From positions 1 through 55,754 of the forward strand of contig JADLBT010000012.1 in NCBI GenBank assembly GCA_020847555.1: DNA of 55,754 nucleotides, written 5' to 3'. Source of the DNA: Gemmataceae bacterium. GTDB lineage: Bacteria > Planctomycetota > Planctomycetia > Gemmatales > Gemmataceae. The position numbers were made by a program, and so were the translations under genes. Shown piece by piece: positions 1-8,385 of this stretch. The notes under the pieces were generated by a model. That model was not told the origin of the DNA and did not search any database. It saw only the letters and a list, made by a program, of their open reading frames with translations. Each line of letters opens with the position of its first letter. The first letter of the stretch is position 1.

Positions 1-160
1 CGCGTACCTGGTCCGGGCGCAGCTCGCGCACGTCCTCGGCGAGGAACTCCCACGCCACGCCCGGCTCGGCCGCGAGCCGTTCGAGACCAATGTTTCCAGG
101 GCCGAACTGGCCGCCCGATCCGAGGAAATCCCGCGTCACGCCGACTCGAAAGGTTTCCAT
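1..160 (-). CDS. 2-hydroxyacid dehydrogenase-like protein, N-terminal 53 residues (cut by window edge)
   Basis: The reverse strand opens with ATG at 160 and stays open to the window edge, giving 53 residues. They begin METFRVGVTRDFLG and continue with a GPGNIGLERL stretch and an EFLAEDVRELRP stretch. This pattern (short beta strand, small acidic loop, then a leucine-rich helix) resembles the N-terminal substrate domain of D-isomer-specific 2-hydroxyacid dehydrogenases such as phosphoglycerate dehydrogenase homologues. The NAD-binding fold and catalytic residues lie outside the window, so the assignment rests on the first strand and helix only. It is transcribed away from the downstream plus-strand genes. 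Confidence 0.5.
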   Translation of the reverse strand, partial: METFRVGVTRDFLGSGGQFGPGNIGLERLAAEPGVAWEFLAEDVRELRPDQVR

Positions 161-524
161 GATTGATTCCAGGTTTCGTTGCATCGTGGAAGCCGAAACG
201 ATTCCCGCTCATTCTATCCGGACGCAGCTGAGGCGACCGTCCGAGCCCGAAATGTTAGCGAGGGTGCAGCGCTGGCCCGCGCTGACGCTTCGGGCTCGGA
301 TGGCGCCTCCGGTTGCTCCTGTCCGAGTCCGGGGTGGCGCGCCGCGCCACCCCGGACCGCGTGATGGTGCGCACGACCCGCCACCCCAGCAGGGTGCCCG
401 GCGTCCCAGCCGCATCTCGACAGAACGCCTGTGGGGCCGCGGCTCCTTGACGGGAGTCGGCAGTGAAGCTACGTCAAGCCTTGTTGCTCGACGGCACCCT
501 GGCTGTTCGCAAGGAGACTTCACA
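161..524. other. Gene-free spacer with one palindromic repeat
   Basis: No convincing gene lies here. The open frames in this stretch lack a ribosome-binding site and run across the repeat at 240-300. The spacer separates the divergent dehydrogenase-like gene from the secreted-protein gene starting at 525. A purine-rich ribosome-binding site (AAGGAG, 511-516) precedes that start. No clear sigma-70 promoter was found. Confidence 0.6.
240..300. repeat. Imperfect palindrome, family R2 (CCGAGCCCGAAGCG type)
   Basis: The left arm at 241-264 (CCGAGCCCGAAATG...) pairs with the right arm at 276-299 (CCCGCGCTGACGCTTCGGGC...) with about four mismatches. Better-preserved copies lie at 29496-29541 and 37275-37303. 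All are in spacers, which fits a dispersed REP-like element rather than coding sequence. Confidence 0.75.
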
Positions 525-1685
525 ATGCGACCGTGGACACGGTGGGCGGGGCCGCTGGTCCTGCTGCTCATCTGGCCCGGACTCGGCGCCGCCGACATCG
601 GGCCGCTGCTGGGCCGCATCAAGGCGGTCGGCAAGGAGGGCGCCGGCAGCGTCGAGGCGGCGCAGGCGTGGAAGGAGTTAACCGCACGCGGGCCGGAAGT
701 GCTCCTCGACATCCTCACCGCCCTGGACGACGCCAGGCCGATCGCCGCCAACTATCTCCGCTCCGCTGTCGAGGCCGTCGCCGACAGGGCGCTCGCCTCC
801 GGCAAGTCCCTCCCGAAGGACAAACTCGAAGTCTTCGTGCGCGACACGCGCCGCGACGGCGCCGCCCGCCGCCTCGCCTACGATTATCTCGTGCGCCTCG
901 ACCCGAAGACCCCTGACCGCCTGCTGCCCGGCATGCTCGACGACCCCGGCGCCGAGCTGCGCCGTGACGCCGTCGCGGTCGTCCTCGCGCAGGCGAAGGG
1001 GCAACTCGACCAGGGCGACCGGGACGGCGCCCGCATCACGTATCAGAAGGCGCTGAAGCACGCCCGTGCCCGCGACCAGGTCCAGCAGATCGCAAAGCAG
1101 CTCAAGGGGCTGGGCGTTGACGTCGATCTGACGAGGCAGTTCGGCTACCTCGCGCGCTGGATGGTCATCGGCCCGTTCGACAACACCGGCGGCACCGGGT
1201 TCCACACGACCTACCCGCCGGAGAAGGGTATCGACCTCAACGCGGCATATCCCGGCAAGGGCGGCAAGAAGGTGCGCTGGACCGAGTACATCCCCACAAA
1301 ACCGCTCGGCGAGGTGGACTTCAACAAGATCTTCGGCGAGCAGAAGGGTGTTGTCGCCTACGCCTTCACCGCGGTCGAGTCGCCGGCCGCGCAGCCGGTC
1401 GAGATCCGGGCGACGAGCAACGACGCGGTACGCATCTACCTCAACGGCAAGGAAGTGTTCCAGCGCGAGGAGTACCACCACGGGACGCGCATGGACCAGC
1501 ACGTCGGCCGCGGGACACTCAAGGCCGGCCGCAACGAAATCCTGATCAAGGTGTGCCAGAACGAGCAGACGGAGGAATGGACGCGCCTGTGGCACTTCCA
1601 GCTGCGAGTGTGCGACGCGCTCGGCGGGTCCGTGCCGCTGACGGTCGTCACGGGCAGAGCCGGCCAGAAGAGGGGGCAGCGATGA
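525..1685 (+). CDS. Secreted HEAT-like protein with C-terminal galactose-binding-like domain
   Basis: The 386-aa product starts with a clear signal peptide (MRPWTRWAGPLVLLLIW, cleavage near residue 22), so it should act outside the cytoplasm. Residues about 30-170 are helical and repeat-like, resembling HEAT/ARM repeats. Residues about 205-375 look like a beta-sandwich of the PA14/galactose-binding type, with WMVIGPFDN, an AVRIYLNGKEVF strand and a C-terminal LWHFQLRV strand. Start 525 is preferred because AAGGAG lies 8 nt upstream and the signal peptide begins there; a longer frame upstream lacks both. Its stop overlaps the next start (ATGA), so it is probably translationally coupled to the PQQ-like propeller gene. 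No enzymatic motif is visible. A carbohydrate- or cell-surface-binding role is inference. Confidence 0.75.
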   Translation: MRPWTRWAGPLVLLLIWPGLGAADIGPLLGRIKAVGKEGAGSVEAAQAWKELTARGPEVLLDILTALDDARPIAANYLRSAVEAVADRALASGKSLPKDKLEVFVRDTRRDGAARRLAYDYLVRLDPKTPDRLLPGMLDDPGAELRRDAVAVVLAQAKGQLDQGDRDGARITYQKALKHARARDQVQQIAKQLKGLGVDVDLTRQFGYLARWMVIGPFDNTGGTGFHTTYPPEKGIDLNAAYPGKGGKKVRWTEYIPTKPLGEVDFNKIFGEQKGVVAYAFTAVESPAAQPVEIRATSNDAVRIYLNGKEVFQREEYHHGTRMDQHVGRGTLKAGRNEILIKVCQNEQTEEWTRLWHFQLRVCDALGGSVPLTVVTGRAGQKRGQR

Positions 1686-2938
1686 GCACCCCTGCAACGC
1701 CACGCCGGCCGGGCGCCGGCCGCGGGCTCTTCCTGGCTCTGTTCCTCCTGCCCGCGTCGGTCTGGGCGGCGGACTGGCCGCAGTGGCGCGGGCCGGGCGG
1801 CGGGGGCGTCGCGCGGGAGCAGGGCCTGCCGGTCCGCTGGGACGCGGGCGAGAACATCCGCTGGAAAGTCGAGTTGCCCGGCCGCGGACTGTCGGCCCCG
1901 GTCATTGCCCGCAGGCGCGTGTTCGTCACCGCCTGCACCGGGCCGGACCAGGAGCGGCTGCACGTCCTCTGCCTCGATGAGAAGACCGGCAAGAAGCTGT
2001 GGGAGCGGCAACTCTGGGCGACCGGAACGACCCTCTGCCATCCCAAGACGAACATGGCTGCCCCGACGCCGACCACCGACGGCGAGCGCGTCTACGCTCT
2101 GTTCGCGACACACGACCTGGCCTGTTACGACGCCGACGGCAACCTGATCTGGTTCCGGTCGCTAACGAGCGATTACCCGACCGTCGGCAACAACGTCGGC
2201 ATGGCGTCGTCGCCGGTGCTGTGGCACGACCTGCTGATCCTGGCGCTGGAGAACGCCGGCGAGTCGTTCGCGGTCGCCATCGACAAGCGGACGGGCCGCA
2301 ACCGCTGGCGCGTGCCGCGGCCAACGGGCATCAACTGGGTGACGCCGCTGGTGGTCGAGCACAAAACGAAGGGCGGGGTGAGAGCGGAGGTGCTTTTCCA
2401 GTCCGGCGCCGACCTGTCGGCCCACGACCCGGCGACGGGCGCCCAGCGCTGGAAGTTCACCGGCAAATCGCTCGCCACGATTGCCTCGCCGGTTTTCGCC
2501 GAGGGGCTGTATCTGGTGCCCGGTCAGCGCTTCCTCGCTCTGAAGCCCGGCCAGCCGGAGGCGCCGCCGGAAAAGATCTGGGACACGAACAAGCTGCCGA
2601 CCGGCTACTCGTCGCCGGCGTGTGAGGGCGGGCGGGTTTACACCGTTTCGTCGCGCGGCGTGGTCAACTGTGCCGACGCGGCGAGCGGAAAGGGGCTGTG
2701 GAACCTGCGTCTGGAGGGCAACTTCGCGGCGTCCCCGCTGGTGGCGGACGGCAAGGTATACGTCGTGAGTGAGGATGGGACCGCGACGGCGCTGCGCGCG
2801 GGGCTGAAGCCGGAGGTGCTGGGTACGAGTGCGCTGGGCGAGACGATCCTGGCATCGCCCGCGACGGCCAACGGAGCGCTCTACCTGCGCTCGGACCGGC
2901 ACCTGTACTGCATCGCCGAGGCGAAGGGGGCTCGGTGA
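1682..2938 (+). CDS. PQQ-like beta-propeller repeat protein, secreted
   Basis: This 418-aa protein has an N-terminal signal peptide (GLFLALFLLPASVWA) followed directly by ADWPQWRGPGG, the usual start of planctomycete PQQ-like propeller proteins. Repeated blade motifs are visible, such as LCLDEKTGKKLWERQL, AIDKRTGRNRWRV, AHDPATGAQRWKF and CADAASGKGLWNL. These A/D-x-x-TGxxxW motifs characterise the PQQ/outer-membrane BamB-type eight-blade fold. The residues needed to bind PQQ in true dehydrogenases are not evident, so a structural or binding role is likelier than catalysis. It overlaps the upstream gene by 4 nt and ends in a spacer holding a hairpin at 2969-2988. Confidence 0.85.
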   Translation: MSTPATPRRPGAGRGLFLALFLLPASVWAADWPQWRGPGGGGVAREQGLPVRWDAGENIRWKVELPGRGLSAPVIARRRVFVTACTGPDQERLHVLCLDEKTGKKLWERQLWATGTTLCHPKTNMAAPTPTTDGERVYALFATHDLACYDADGNLIWFRSLTSDYPTVGNNVGMASSPVLWHDLLILALENAGESFAVAIDKRTGRNRWRVPRPTGINWVTPLVVEHKTKGGVRAEVLFQSGADLSAHDPATGAQRWKFTGKSLATIASPVFAEGLYLVPGQRFLALKPGQPEAPPEKIWDTNKLPTGYSSPACEGGRVYTVSSRGVVNCADAASGKGLWNLRLEGNFAASPLVADGKVYVVSEDGTATALRAGLKPEVLGTSALGETILASPATANGALYLRSDRHLYCIAEAKGAR

Positions 2939-2968
2939 AAGCGTGGTGGGTGGTGAAGAATGGAAGGC

Positions 2969-2988
2969 CCACGGGGCGCCGCCCGTGG
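2969..2988. repeat. R1 palindrome at a convergent gene junction
   Basis: CCACGGG (2969-2975) and CCCGTGG (2982-2988) form a 7-bp stem with a 6-nt loop. It lies between the convergent propeller and phosphofructokinase genes, so it may act as a bidirectional terminator, although no long T run follows. Confidence 0.75.
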
Positions 2989-3020
2989 ATTTTGGGATCT
3001 CTGCTACCCACCGCCCGCCA

Positions 3021-4322
3021 TCACCGATCCGCTGCGACCAGGTAGCCGAAGCGCTCGCGGAACGCCTCCGTCGCCATCGAGCAGGTCTCCGCCAGGCGCT
3101 CCAGCTGGGCCGGATCGGCGAAGTCGTTGCGCTCCAGGCGGATCATGTAGCGGCGGGCGCACTCGTAGCCCTCGGCGTCCACGTCCACCTTGCGCGTCTT
3201 CATGCGCTTTGTCTCGGGGTTGATCATCTTCTGGAACGGCAGCGGTTCCATGCGCCCTTCCACGAAGCTGATGATCGCTCCCAGCTGCCCGGCCTTCTCG
3301 GACCGGAGGAACTTGACCGCCCCGTACCCCAGGTCGCGCGTGTACTCGGCGTCGAATGGGATCGGGTCGGCGCAGCGCAGCTCGTAGCCCAGATCCTTGT
3401 CGATGAACGTCGTCTTGAGCTTGAGCGGTTCGAGTCGCTCGATCAGCCGGTCCCTGATCATGCGGCCGAACTCAATCTCGCCGAGGCGCAGGTGGCCGTG
3501 CGGGTCGATGGTGACGGTGCCGTAGCGGCCGAGTTGCCCGCGGCCCATCGCCTCCTCGAGACCCTTCTCGCCGATGGCCCCGATCAGCCCCTCCGCGAGG
3601 ACCACCACGCCGTAGCGCGACCCGCGGCTGGCACGCTTGACGATCGACCCGATGATGATGTCGCACAGCGCGTCCAGCGTCACCGGCCGGCCGCGGAACT
3701 CCTCGGGGATGATGGTCAACGTCGCCGCCGCCGCCTTGCCGATGCCGAGCGCCAGGTGGCCGGCCGCCCGCCCCATGCTGACGATCAGATACCAGCGCGA
3801 CGTGGTGCGCGCGTCCTCGGCCAGGTTGCGGACGACGAGTACGCCCAGCTGCCGGGCCGTCTCGAACCCGAACGTCGGCGTCGAGCCGGGCAACGGCAGG
3901 TCGTTGTCGATCGTCTTGGGAACGTGGGCGACGCGGATCGACCCGCCGGCGTGCCGGTAGACCTCGCTGGCGGAGTACGCGGTGTCGTCGCCGCCGATGG
4001 TTGCGAGGGCGTCGATCTGAAGCTGGCGCAGCACGCCGAGGGTGCGCTCCATGTCCCCCGGCGACTTCGTCGGGTTGGTGCGGGCGGTGCCGAGCATCGA
4101 CCCGCCGCGCAGGTACAGGCCCTTGACGTCCTCGATGGACAGTTTGCGGATGTAATCCGTGCGGCCCTCGACGAGGTGCTTGAAGCCGTCGCGGACGCCG
4201 AAGACCTCCATGCCGTTATTGATTGCCTCGATGGTGGCCGCGCTGATGACGCCGTTGATCCCGGGCGCGGGGCCGCCGCCGACCAGCAGGGCGAGTCTCC
4301 TGATGTCCGTTCCACTTTCCAT
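3021..4322 (-). CDS. pfp: 6-phosphofructokinase, probably pyrophosphate-dependent
   Basis: The 433-aa protein belongs to the PfkA/Pfp superfamily and phosphorylates fructose 6-phosphate in the cytoplasm. The glycine-rich nucleotide/PPi site is LVGGGPAPGINGVI (residues 13-26). The phosphate-donor loop reads GGDDT (110-114), where ATP-dependent enzymes have GGDGS. The catalytic loop is PKTIDND (135-141), and MGRAAGHLA (183-191) binds substrate. Asp at the second position of the GGDD loop, together with the PKTIDND lysine, is the known signature of PPi-dependent enzymes, so PPi is the predicted donor. The start at 4322 is preceded by AAGGGG. It stands alone on the minus strand, flanked by palindromic repeats on both sides. 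Confidence 0.88.
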   Translation of the reverse strand: MESGTDIRRLALLVGGGPAPGINGVISAATIEAINNGMEVFGVRDGFKHLVEGRTDYIRKLSIEDVKGLYLRGGSMLGTARTNPTKSPGDMERTLGVLRQLQIDALATIGGDDTAYSASEVYRHAGGSIRVAHVPKTIDNDLPLPGSTPTFGFETARQLGVLVVRNLAEDARTTSRWYLIVSMGRAAGHLALGIGKAAAATLTIIPEEFRGRPVTLDALCDIIIGSIVKRASRGSRYGVVVLAEGLIGAIGEKGLEEAMGRGQLGRYGTVTIDPHGHLRLGEIEFGRMIRDRLIERLEPLKLKTTFIDKDLGYELRCADPIPFDAEYTRDLGYGAVKFLRSEKAGQLGAIISFVEGRMEPLPFQKMINPETKRMKTRKVDVDAEGYECARRYMIRLERNDFADPAQLERLAETCSMATEAFRERFGYLVAADR

Positions 4323-4482
4323 CCGCTAGCCCCTTCGCATCAAGGTTGCTTCGGCCCAAACGGGCCGGATTTGCCGGGCCGCCCCGCCAGTGCTGCGGCG
4401 CGGAGCGCTACAGGGATCCTATCGGGTGTGCGGGGAGGTTCAATGGGAAGGGGCCGTCGGGCAGAAGACAGTCAGCACAAAG

Positions 4483-4547
4483 CCCACGGGTTGCGTCCCG
4501 TGGGTCGGGTCACTGCAACCTCCTCCCGCGGGACATGGCCCGTGGGC
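4483..4547. repeat. R1 palindrome plus a diverged half copy
   Basis: CCCACGGG (4483-4490) and CCCGTGGG (4497-4504) form a full R1 hairpin. A second sequence, CCCGCGGG...GCCCGTGGGC (about 4525-4547), looks like a diverged neighbour. The 250-nt spacer between the phosphofructokinase gene and the 225-aa membrane protein gene holds nothing else recognisable. Confidence 0.75.
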
Positions 4548-4571
4548 TGTAGCGGCAGGGGTGGGGACCAG

Positions 4572-5249
4572 TCACTCCACTTCCAGCAGCTTGCTCAGGT
4601 GCTTCCAGGTCGTCTCACGCGCCTCCTGGTAGCGCGTGATCTGTTCCGCGTCGCCGCTCGCCCAGTAGGCGCGCAGCGCACTGGCCTGGCGGCGCAGCAG
4701 GGCCGTCAGTTCCTGGATGCGCTCCAGCCGTTCCTGGTCGTCCTCGTCCAGCCCGGCCTCGCTGACCTTCTCCGTCTGCCGGTCAACGAGGTCGAGGATG
4801 CCGGCCACCGTCGCGAGCATCTGCTCCGCCTCGACCTTGGTGTAGGCCTCACTCTCGACGCCGTCGGCCAGCAGGCCGATGTTGAGGTAGCCCTGGTAGA
4901 CATGCGAGAGGCTCAGCGCGCCCAGCGCCCTCAGGATCGTTTCACGCTCGGCCACCTTCGCCTTCGACGGCGCAGGCGCGGGGGTAGCCTGGGGAGGAGA
5001 GGCTGGACGCCGCGGTTGGTTCTTCTCGGCGACGGGCACTTCGGCAGGAACTGCGGGCGGTACGGTCTGCGGACGCGCGAGGAGCAGGTTGACCACGAGC
5101 ACGGTGGCTGCGGCGGTGACGAGAACGAGAGCCACGGCCCCCACAACGTACCGCAGGAAACCACCGCTCCGCCCCTCTCCTTGTGCGTGCTCCGGGGTGA
5201 GGCGATACGGCGCGGCGCGCGGGTAGTTGTTTTTGGAGGTGTGATGCAT
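4572..5249 (-). CDS. Single-pass membrane protein with helical extracytoplasmic domain, function unknown
   Basis: This 225-aa protein is not recognised. A short cytoplasmic N-terminus (about 33 residues) leads into one membrane helix (YVVGAVALVLVTAAATVLVV, about 34-53). A Pro/Ala-rich linker (about 60-95) follows, then an all-helical domain (about 98-225) with long amphipathic segments such as ERLERIQELTALLRRQ. It lies 69 nt downstream of the Gly-rich secreted protein gene in the same direction, at the distal end of the sigma/anti-sigma cluster, and is probably part of that operon. The helical domain resembles in style the extracytoplasmic parts of the neighbouring anti-sigma factor and 199-aa protein, but homology cannot be shown by eye. 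Confidence 0.7.
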   Translation of the reverse strand: MHHTSKNNYPRAAPYRLTPEHAQGEGRSGGFLRYVVGAVALVLVTAAATVLVVNLLLARPQTVPPAVPAEVPVAEKNQPRRPASPPQATPAPAPSKAKVAERETILRALGALSLSHVYQGYLNIGLLADGVESEAYTKVEAEQMLATVAGILDLVDRQTEKVSEAGLDEDDQERLERIQELTALLRRQASALRAYWASGDAEQITRYQEARETTWKHLSKLLEVE

Positions 5250-5318
5250 GGCAGCGTGCGGAATGAGAGCGACAGCGGGGCCGGTTACCTGCTGGCCCCG
5301 CGAGTCGGCAGGACAACG

Positions 5319-6914
5319 TCAGCGCTTCCGGCCGCCTGAGACGCCGCCCAGCGGGGCGCGGTTGCGGCCGCCGACTGCGGCGCCCACCTGACGCCCGGGC
5401 GCACGATGGTCCGAGGCAGCGAGCCGCTGCGAGCCGTTCCGGTTACCCGCGAACCCGGATGGGGTGTTCCGGTTGGCGCCGGCCGTGTTGCCGATCCTGG
5501 CGCCAGGCAACATACCCCTGTTGCCACTCTTGTTGCTCCCAAAGAGCGTGAGGAGACGGCCGTTACCTGTGGCTCCGCCCTTGCTCGCCGCCCGGGCAGT
5601 CGGCATACCGCTTCTGGCGCTCCCGGCAGCCCCAACCATCCCCCTGGGACCGGCACTCACGGTGTTCGGTACGATGCTGCCCTTCTTGCCGGCGCCGCCG
5701 CCCGTCTTGCTGCCTCCCTGGGTGAGTTGGGAACGGCCCTTGGTTCCGCCTGTGAGCATGGTCGGCCCGCCCGCGCCCCTCTTGCCGTGGCCGGCCGCCC
5801 CCGCAAGATTCGTCGGGCTGGTCCCGCAGATACCGACCGTGCCGCCGACCATTCCTTTCTTGTTGGCCTGGCCACGGGTGTTGATGCCCGCGCTGGTCCC
5901 CGGCACGCTGCCCCCCTTGCTCACGACTCTGCTGGCCGCACCCTTACCGTACCTGGTCCCCACCAGGCTCCCACCGAGGAAGTTCTTCCCGTTCTTGCTC
6001 CCGGCTGCGGGCACATTCGCCACGGCCCGGTTCCCCGGCGCTGAGCCGTTCCCACCTCCGGCGGCAGAACCCGTCCGCATGAACACGTTCTTGACAATCA
6101 CGTTGACACCGCCGTTGAACGTTCCCTGGCTGCGGTTGCCCCTGCCCTTCGCGCCCGGCGGCTGCGCGGCGCGGCTGCCGCCCTTGCCGGCGATCGAGCC
6201 AGCAAGACCCTTGCCGCCCTTGCGGCCACCCTGCGCGGCCAGCACCTGAGAGCCGTTCTCGCAGTGCCGGCGCACCAGCTGCATGCCGTTGCCGAGAGCA
6301 CCCGGGCTGCCGTTCTTCTTCTGTCCGCCGCCAAAACCACCTGACCGCGCTTGACCGGCGCCCGCGGGGTTTTGCTTGCCAGTCCGGGGCGCCTGCCCGC
6401 TCGCGGTCAGCCCCACCTGGGACATGCCAGTGCCGAAGGCGCCTGAGCAGCCATGCCCCTGCTGCCGTCCCGGTCCTGCGCGGCCCCCTCCCGTTGCCGG
6501 CCGGCTGCCGGTCTGTGGCCGGCGGCCGGGGTTCCGCCCCTTGCCCCTGACTGCGGGAAAGTCGTTACCGGACAGGTTCGGGGCCGCGTTTCCGGTCGCG
6601 CCGGCGACGTCCGCGAAGCCTGCGGCGAACCCGCCGCGGGGCGGGTGCCGGTGGTGTCTCCCCTTGCCGGTGAGCGCCAGGACCAGATGATGCAGAGCCT
6701 GGTTGATCTGGTTGACCTGCCTGCGCGGCGTCCCTTCCTCGACGGCAAGCCCCAGCAGGTCCACGGTGCCGTGGATCGTGTTCAGCAGGCTCGCGCTCAG
6801 GCCCCCGTTTGGCGCCTGGGCGGTGCCCCGGGACGGCAGGGTGAGGAGGCACAGACCGACTCCGAGCAACAGGGACAGCCGGGTGATGCCGTGCCCCCAC
6901 GGTTTGCGCTGCAT
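5319..6914 (-). CDS. Secreted Gly-rich, strongly basic low-complexity protein
   Basis: This 531-aa protein starts after an excellent ribosome-binding site (AAGGAGGAG) with a signal peptide (ITRLSLLLGVGLCLLTLPS). Residues about 35-85 form a short helical domain (LLNTIHGTVDLLGLAVEE and NQALHHLVLALTGKG). From about residue 90 to the end it is dominated by Gly, Ala, Ser, Asn, Lys and Arg with few acidic residues. Loosely repeated motifs such as SGAFGTGM, PGALGNGM and QGTFNGGV are visible. The chain should be disordered or form a matrix-like, anion-binding polymer. It sits in the ECF sigma/anti-sigma operon, so it may be the main exported product of that stress pathway. An open frame rich in Pro and Leu lies antisense at 5464-6249 and is treated as a shadow. 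Function is unknown. Confidence 0.75.
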   Translation of the reverse strand: MQRKPWGHGITRLSLLLGVGLCLLTLPSRGTAQAPNGGLSASLLNTIHGTVDLLGLAVEEGTPRRQVNQINQALHHLVLALTGKGRHHRHPPRGGFAAGFADVAGATGNAAPNLSGNDFPAVRGKGRNPGRRPQTGSRPATGGGRAGPGRQQGHGCSGAFGTGMSQVGLTASGQAPRTGKQNPAGAGQARSGGFGGGQKKNGSPGALGNGMQLVRRHCENGSQVLAAQGGRKGGKGLAGSIAGKGGSRAAQPPGAKGRGNRSQGTFNGGVNVIVKNVFMRTGSAAGGGNGSAPGNRAVANVPAAGSKNGKNFLGGSLVGTRYGKGAASRVVSKGGSVPGTSAGINTRGQANKKGMVGGTVGICGTSPTNLAGAAGHGKRGAGGPTMLTGGTKGRSQLTQGGSKTGGGAGKKGSIVPNTVSAGPRGMVGAAGSARSGMPTARAASKGGATGNGRLLTLFGSNKSGNRGMLPGARIGNTAGANRNTPSGFAGNRNGSQRLAASDHRAPGRQVGAAVGGRNRAPLGGVSGGRKR

Positions 6915-6955
6915 CGGGGCTCCTCCTTCCTTCGCGGTTATCGGTGCGTGTGGGA

Positions 6956-7555
6956 CTACGATTGCGACGGTGCCTTGAGCTTCTTGCCAGCCGGCGGCGG
7001 GGCCGGTGCCGCGCCCTTACCGGCGGGCGCCCGGTCTCGCGCCGCGCGCTGGACCTCGGCTCGGCCCTTGCTCAGAGCCTGGACCACCCCCTGCAGGTAT
7101 TCCTGCTCCTGACCGGGGATCTGCTCGAGTGCCGTCTCCAGCGGGAGCATGGCCGCGAGAGCCTGGTCGCCGACCTTGCGCACCTCGACGCGACGCGGCG
7201 AGTCGGCCGGGAGGGCGTCGCAGGCCAGCCGCAGGTTGCCCACCACGCCGCGCACCACCAGCGCCTCCAGGTGCCGACCGAGTCGGTCCGCCCGCGGCCG
7301 GTCCTTCGCCGCCAGCGCCAGCTGGATCTCATCGACCACGCCCTGCGCCAGCCGGTTGCACTGGGCGGCGCGGCCGAGCGGGTCCGCCGCAGCCGCCAGG
7401 TGCAGCCCGCCCGCGACCAGTTTCTCGACCAGCGCCTGGTTGCGCTGGAAGCGAAGCAAGCGCTCCTGCGGCGCCGGCGGGGCAGGATTGTCGGCCAGGG
7501 CCAGTCCCGCCGCCAGGGCGACGGGCGCGAACAGCGCCAGCACCAGTCGCCTCAT
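6956..7555 (-). CDS. Secreted all-helical protein of the sigma/anti-sigma operon, function unknown
   Basis: The 199-aa product has a signal peptide (RRLVLALFAPVALAAGLALA) and a mature chain made almost entirely of amphipathic helices (QRNQALVEKLVAGGLHL, RADRLGRHLEALVVRGVV, VRKVGDQALAAMLPLETALE). The C-terminal 30 residues are Pro/Ala/Lys-rich. Its start ATG overlaps the stop of the anti-sigma gene (ATGA) and GGAGGGA lies just upstream, so it is translationally coupled. It is probably a periplasmic partner or sensor for the anti-sigma factor; that role is inferred from position only. The sequence is not recognised as a named family. Confidence 0.75.
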   Translation of the reverse strand: MRRLVLALFAPVALAAGLALADNPAPPAPQERLLRFQRNQALVEKLVAGGLHLAAAADPLGRAAQCNRLAQGVVDEIQLALAAKDRPRADRLGRHLEALVVRGVVGNLRLACDALPADSPRRVEVRKVGDQALAAMLPLETALEQIPGQEQEYLQGVVQALSKGRAEVQRAARDRAPAGKGAAPAPPPAGKKLKAPSQS

Positions 7556-8385
7556 GGGGTTCCCTCCATCAGGCGGCGCAGCTCGTGATCCCCGGCCCGC
7601 GCGGCGGCGGCGATCTGCAGCAGTGGCTCGGACGCGGCCGCCGCGTGCTCGGCGAAGTGCCGCGCCTCCTTCTCCGCGCGGCCCAGCTCCGCAACGATCG
7701 GCCCCAGGATCGCGCGGCGCTCCTTGCCGGTCGGAAGTTTCCTCGCGCTGGGCACCACCCCGTCCCGGATCACCTGTCGGTACAGCCGCGCCAGCGCCTG
7801 CAACTCCTTCTCGCTCGCTGCCTTCGCCTGGTCCACCTTGCCTTCGGCGACCCGACTGAGGGCGCGCGACTCGCGGTGCAGGGCGGCCGCCACCTGGGCG
7901 AGCGTCTCAACCCGCTGGCTGGGCGTGCTCGCCTCGGCCAGACGCACGTCACACTCGATCAGCCGGGCGACGAGATCCTGATCCGGCTCGGGAGGGAGCC
8001 TGGCGACAGGCGTGCCGGTCGTGTCCGGCGCGCCGTACTGCGCCAGCCAGACGCCGAGATAAACGCCTGTGGCAAGCAGGAGCACGGCGGCCACCGCCCC
8101 GACCACGCGCAGGACTTTCCGGCGGCGCCACCAGGGCAGCCGCGGTGGGGCCAACTTGGGGACGGCGGGACGGGCGGCTGGGCGGCCGAGGAAGCGGTGC
8201 AGAAAACGCTGCTTGCTGCGCGACCAGGGGACGGGCAGAACGGGAACGTGGCCCTCGATGCGGTTCAGGCGCCGCACCCAGGCGCGGCAGGCGGCGCAGC
8301 ACCTCAGGTGTTTGCGCACCTCGCGGCCCGGAGCCTCCGGGTTCTCGGTCGCCAGCAAACGGCGTTGGCACGCTTTGCAGTTCAT
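7552..8385 (-). CDS. Zinc-finger (ZAS) transmembrane anti-sigma factor
   Basis: The 277-aa protein begins MNCKACQRRL and contains the ZAS motif H-x3-C-x2-C (HLRCCAAC, from about residue 26), preceded by Cys at positions 3 and 6. These are the zinc ligands that hold an ECF sigma factor inactive. One membrane helix follows at about 90-115 (VVGAVAAVLLLATGVYLGVW). The extracytoplasmic part, about 120-277, is helical and may receive the signal, for instance by regulated proteolysis. The start overlaps the stop of the sigma gene by 4 nt. Gene order and motif together make the anti-sigma assignment firm; the signal is unknown. Confidence 0.88.
   Translation of the reverse strand: MNCKACQRRLLATENPEAPGREVRKHLRCCAACRAWVRRLNRIEGHVPVLPVPWSRSKQRFLHRFLGRPAARPAVPKLAPPRLPWWRRRKVLRVVGAVAAVLLLATGVYLGVWLAQYGAPDTTGTPVARLPPEPDQDLVARLIECDVRLAEASTPSQRVETLAQVAAALHRESRALSRVAEGKVDQAKAASEKELQALARLYRQVIRDGVVPSARKLPTGKERRAILGPIVAELGRAEKEARHFAEHAAAASEPLLQIAAAARAGDHELRRLMEGTP

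Noticed and set aside
4323..4571. Short plus-strand frames between the phosphofructokinase and membrane-protein genes
   Set aside because: They cross palindromic repeats and have no coding signal.
2829..5339. An 836-codon open frame on the plus strand
   Set aside because: It lies antisense to the phosphofructokinase and membrane-protein genes, has no domain and no ribosome-binding site, and reflects the high GC content.
5464..6249. A Pro/Leu-rich 261-codon frame opposite the Gly-rich gene
   Set aside because: Gly codons read as Pro on the other strand, so the composition is explained. It has no signal peptide or site, while the minus-strand gene has both.
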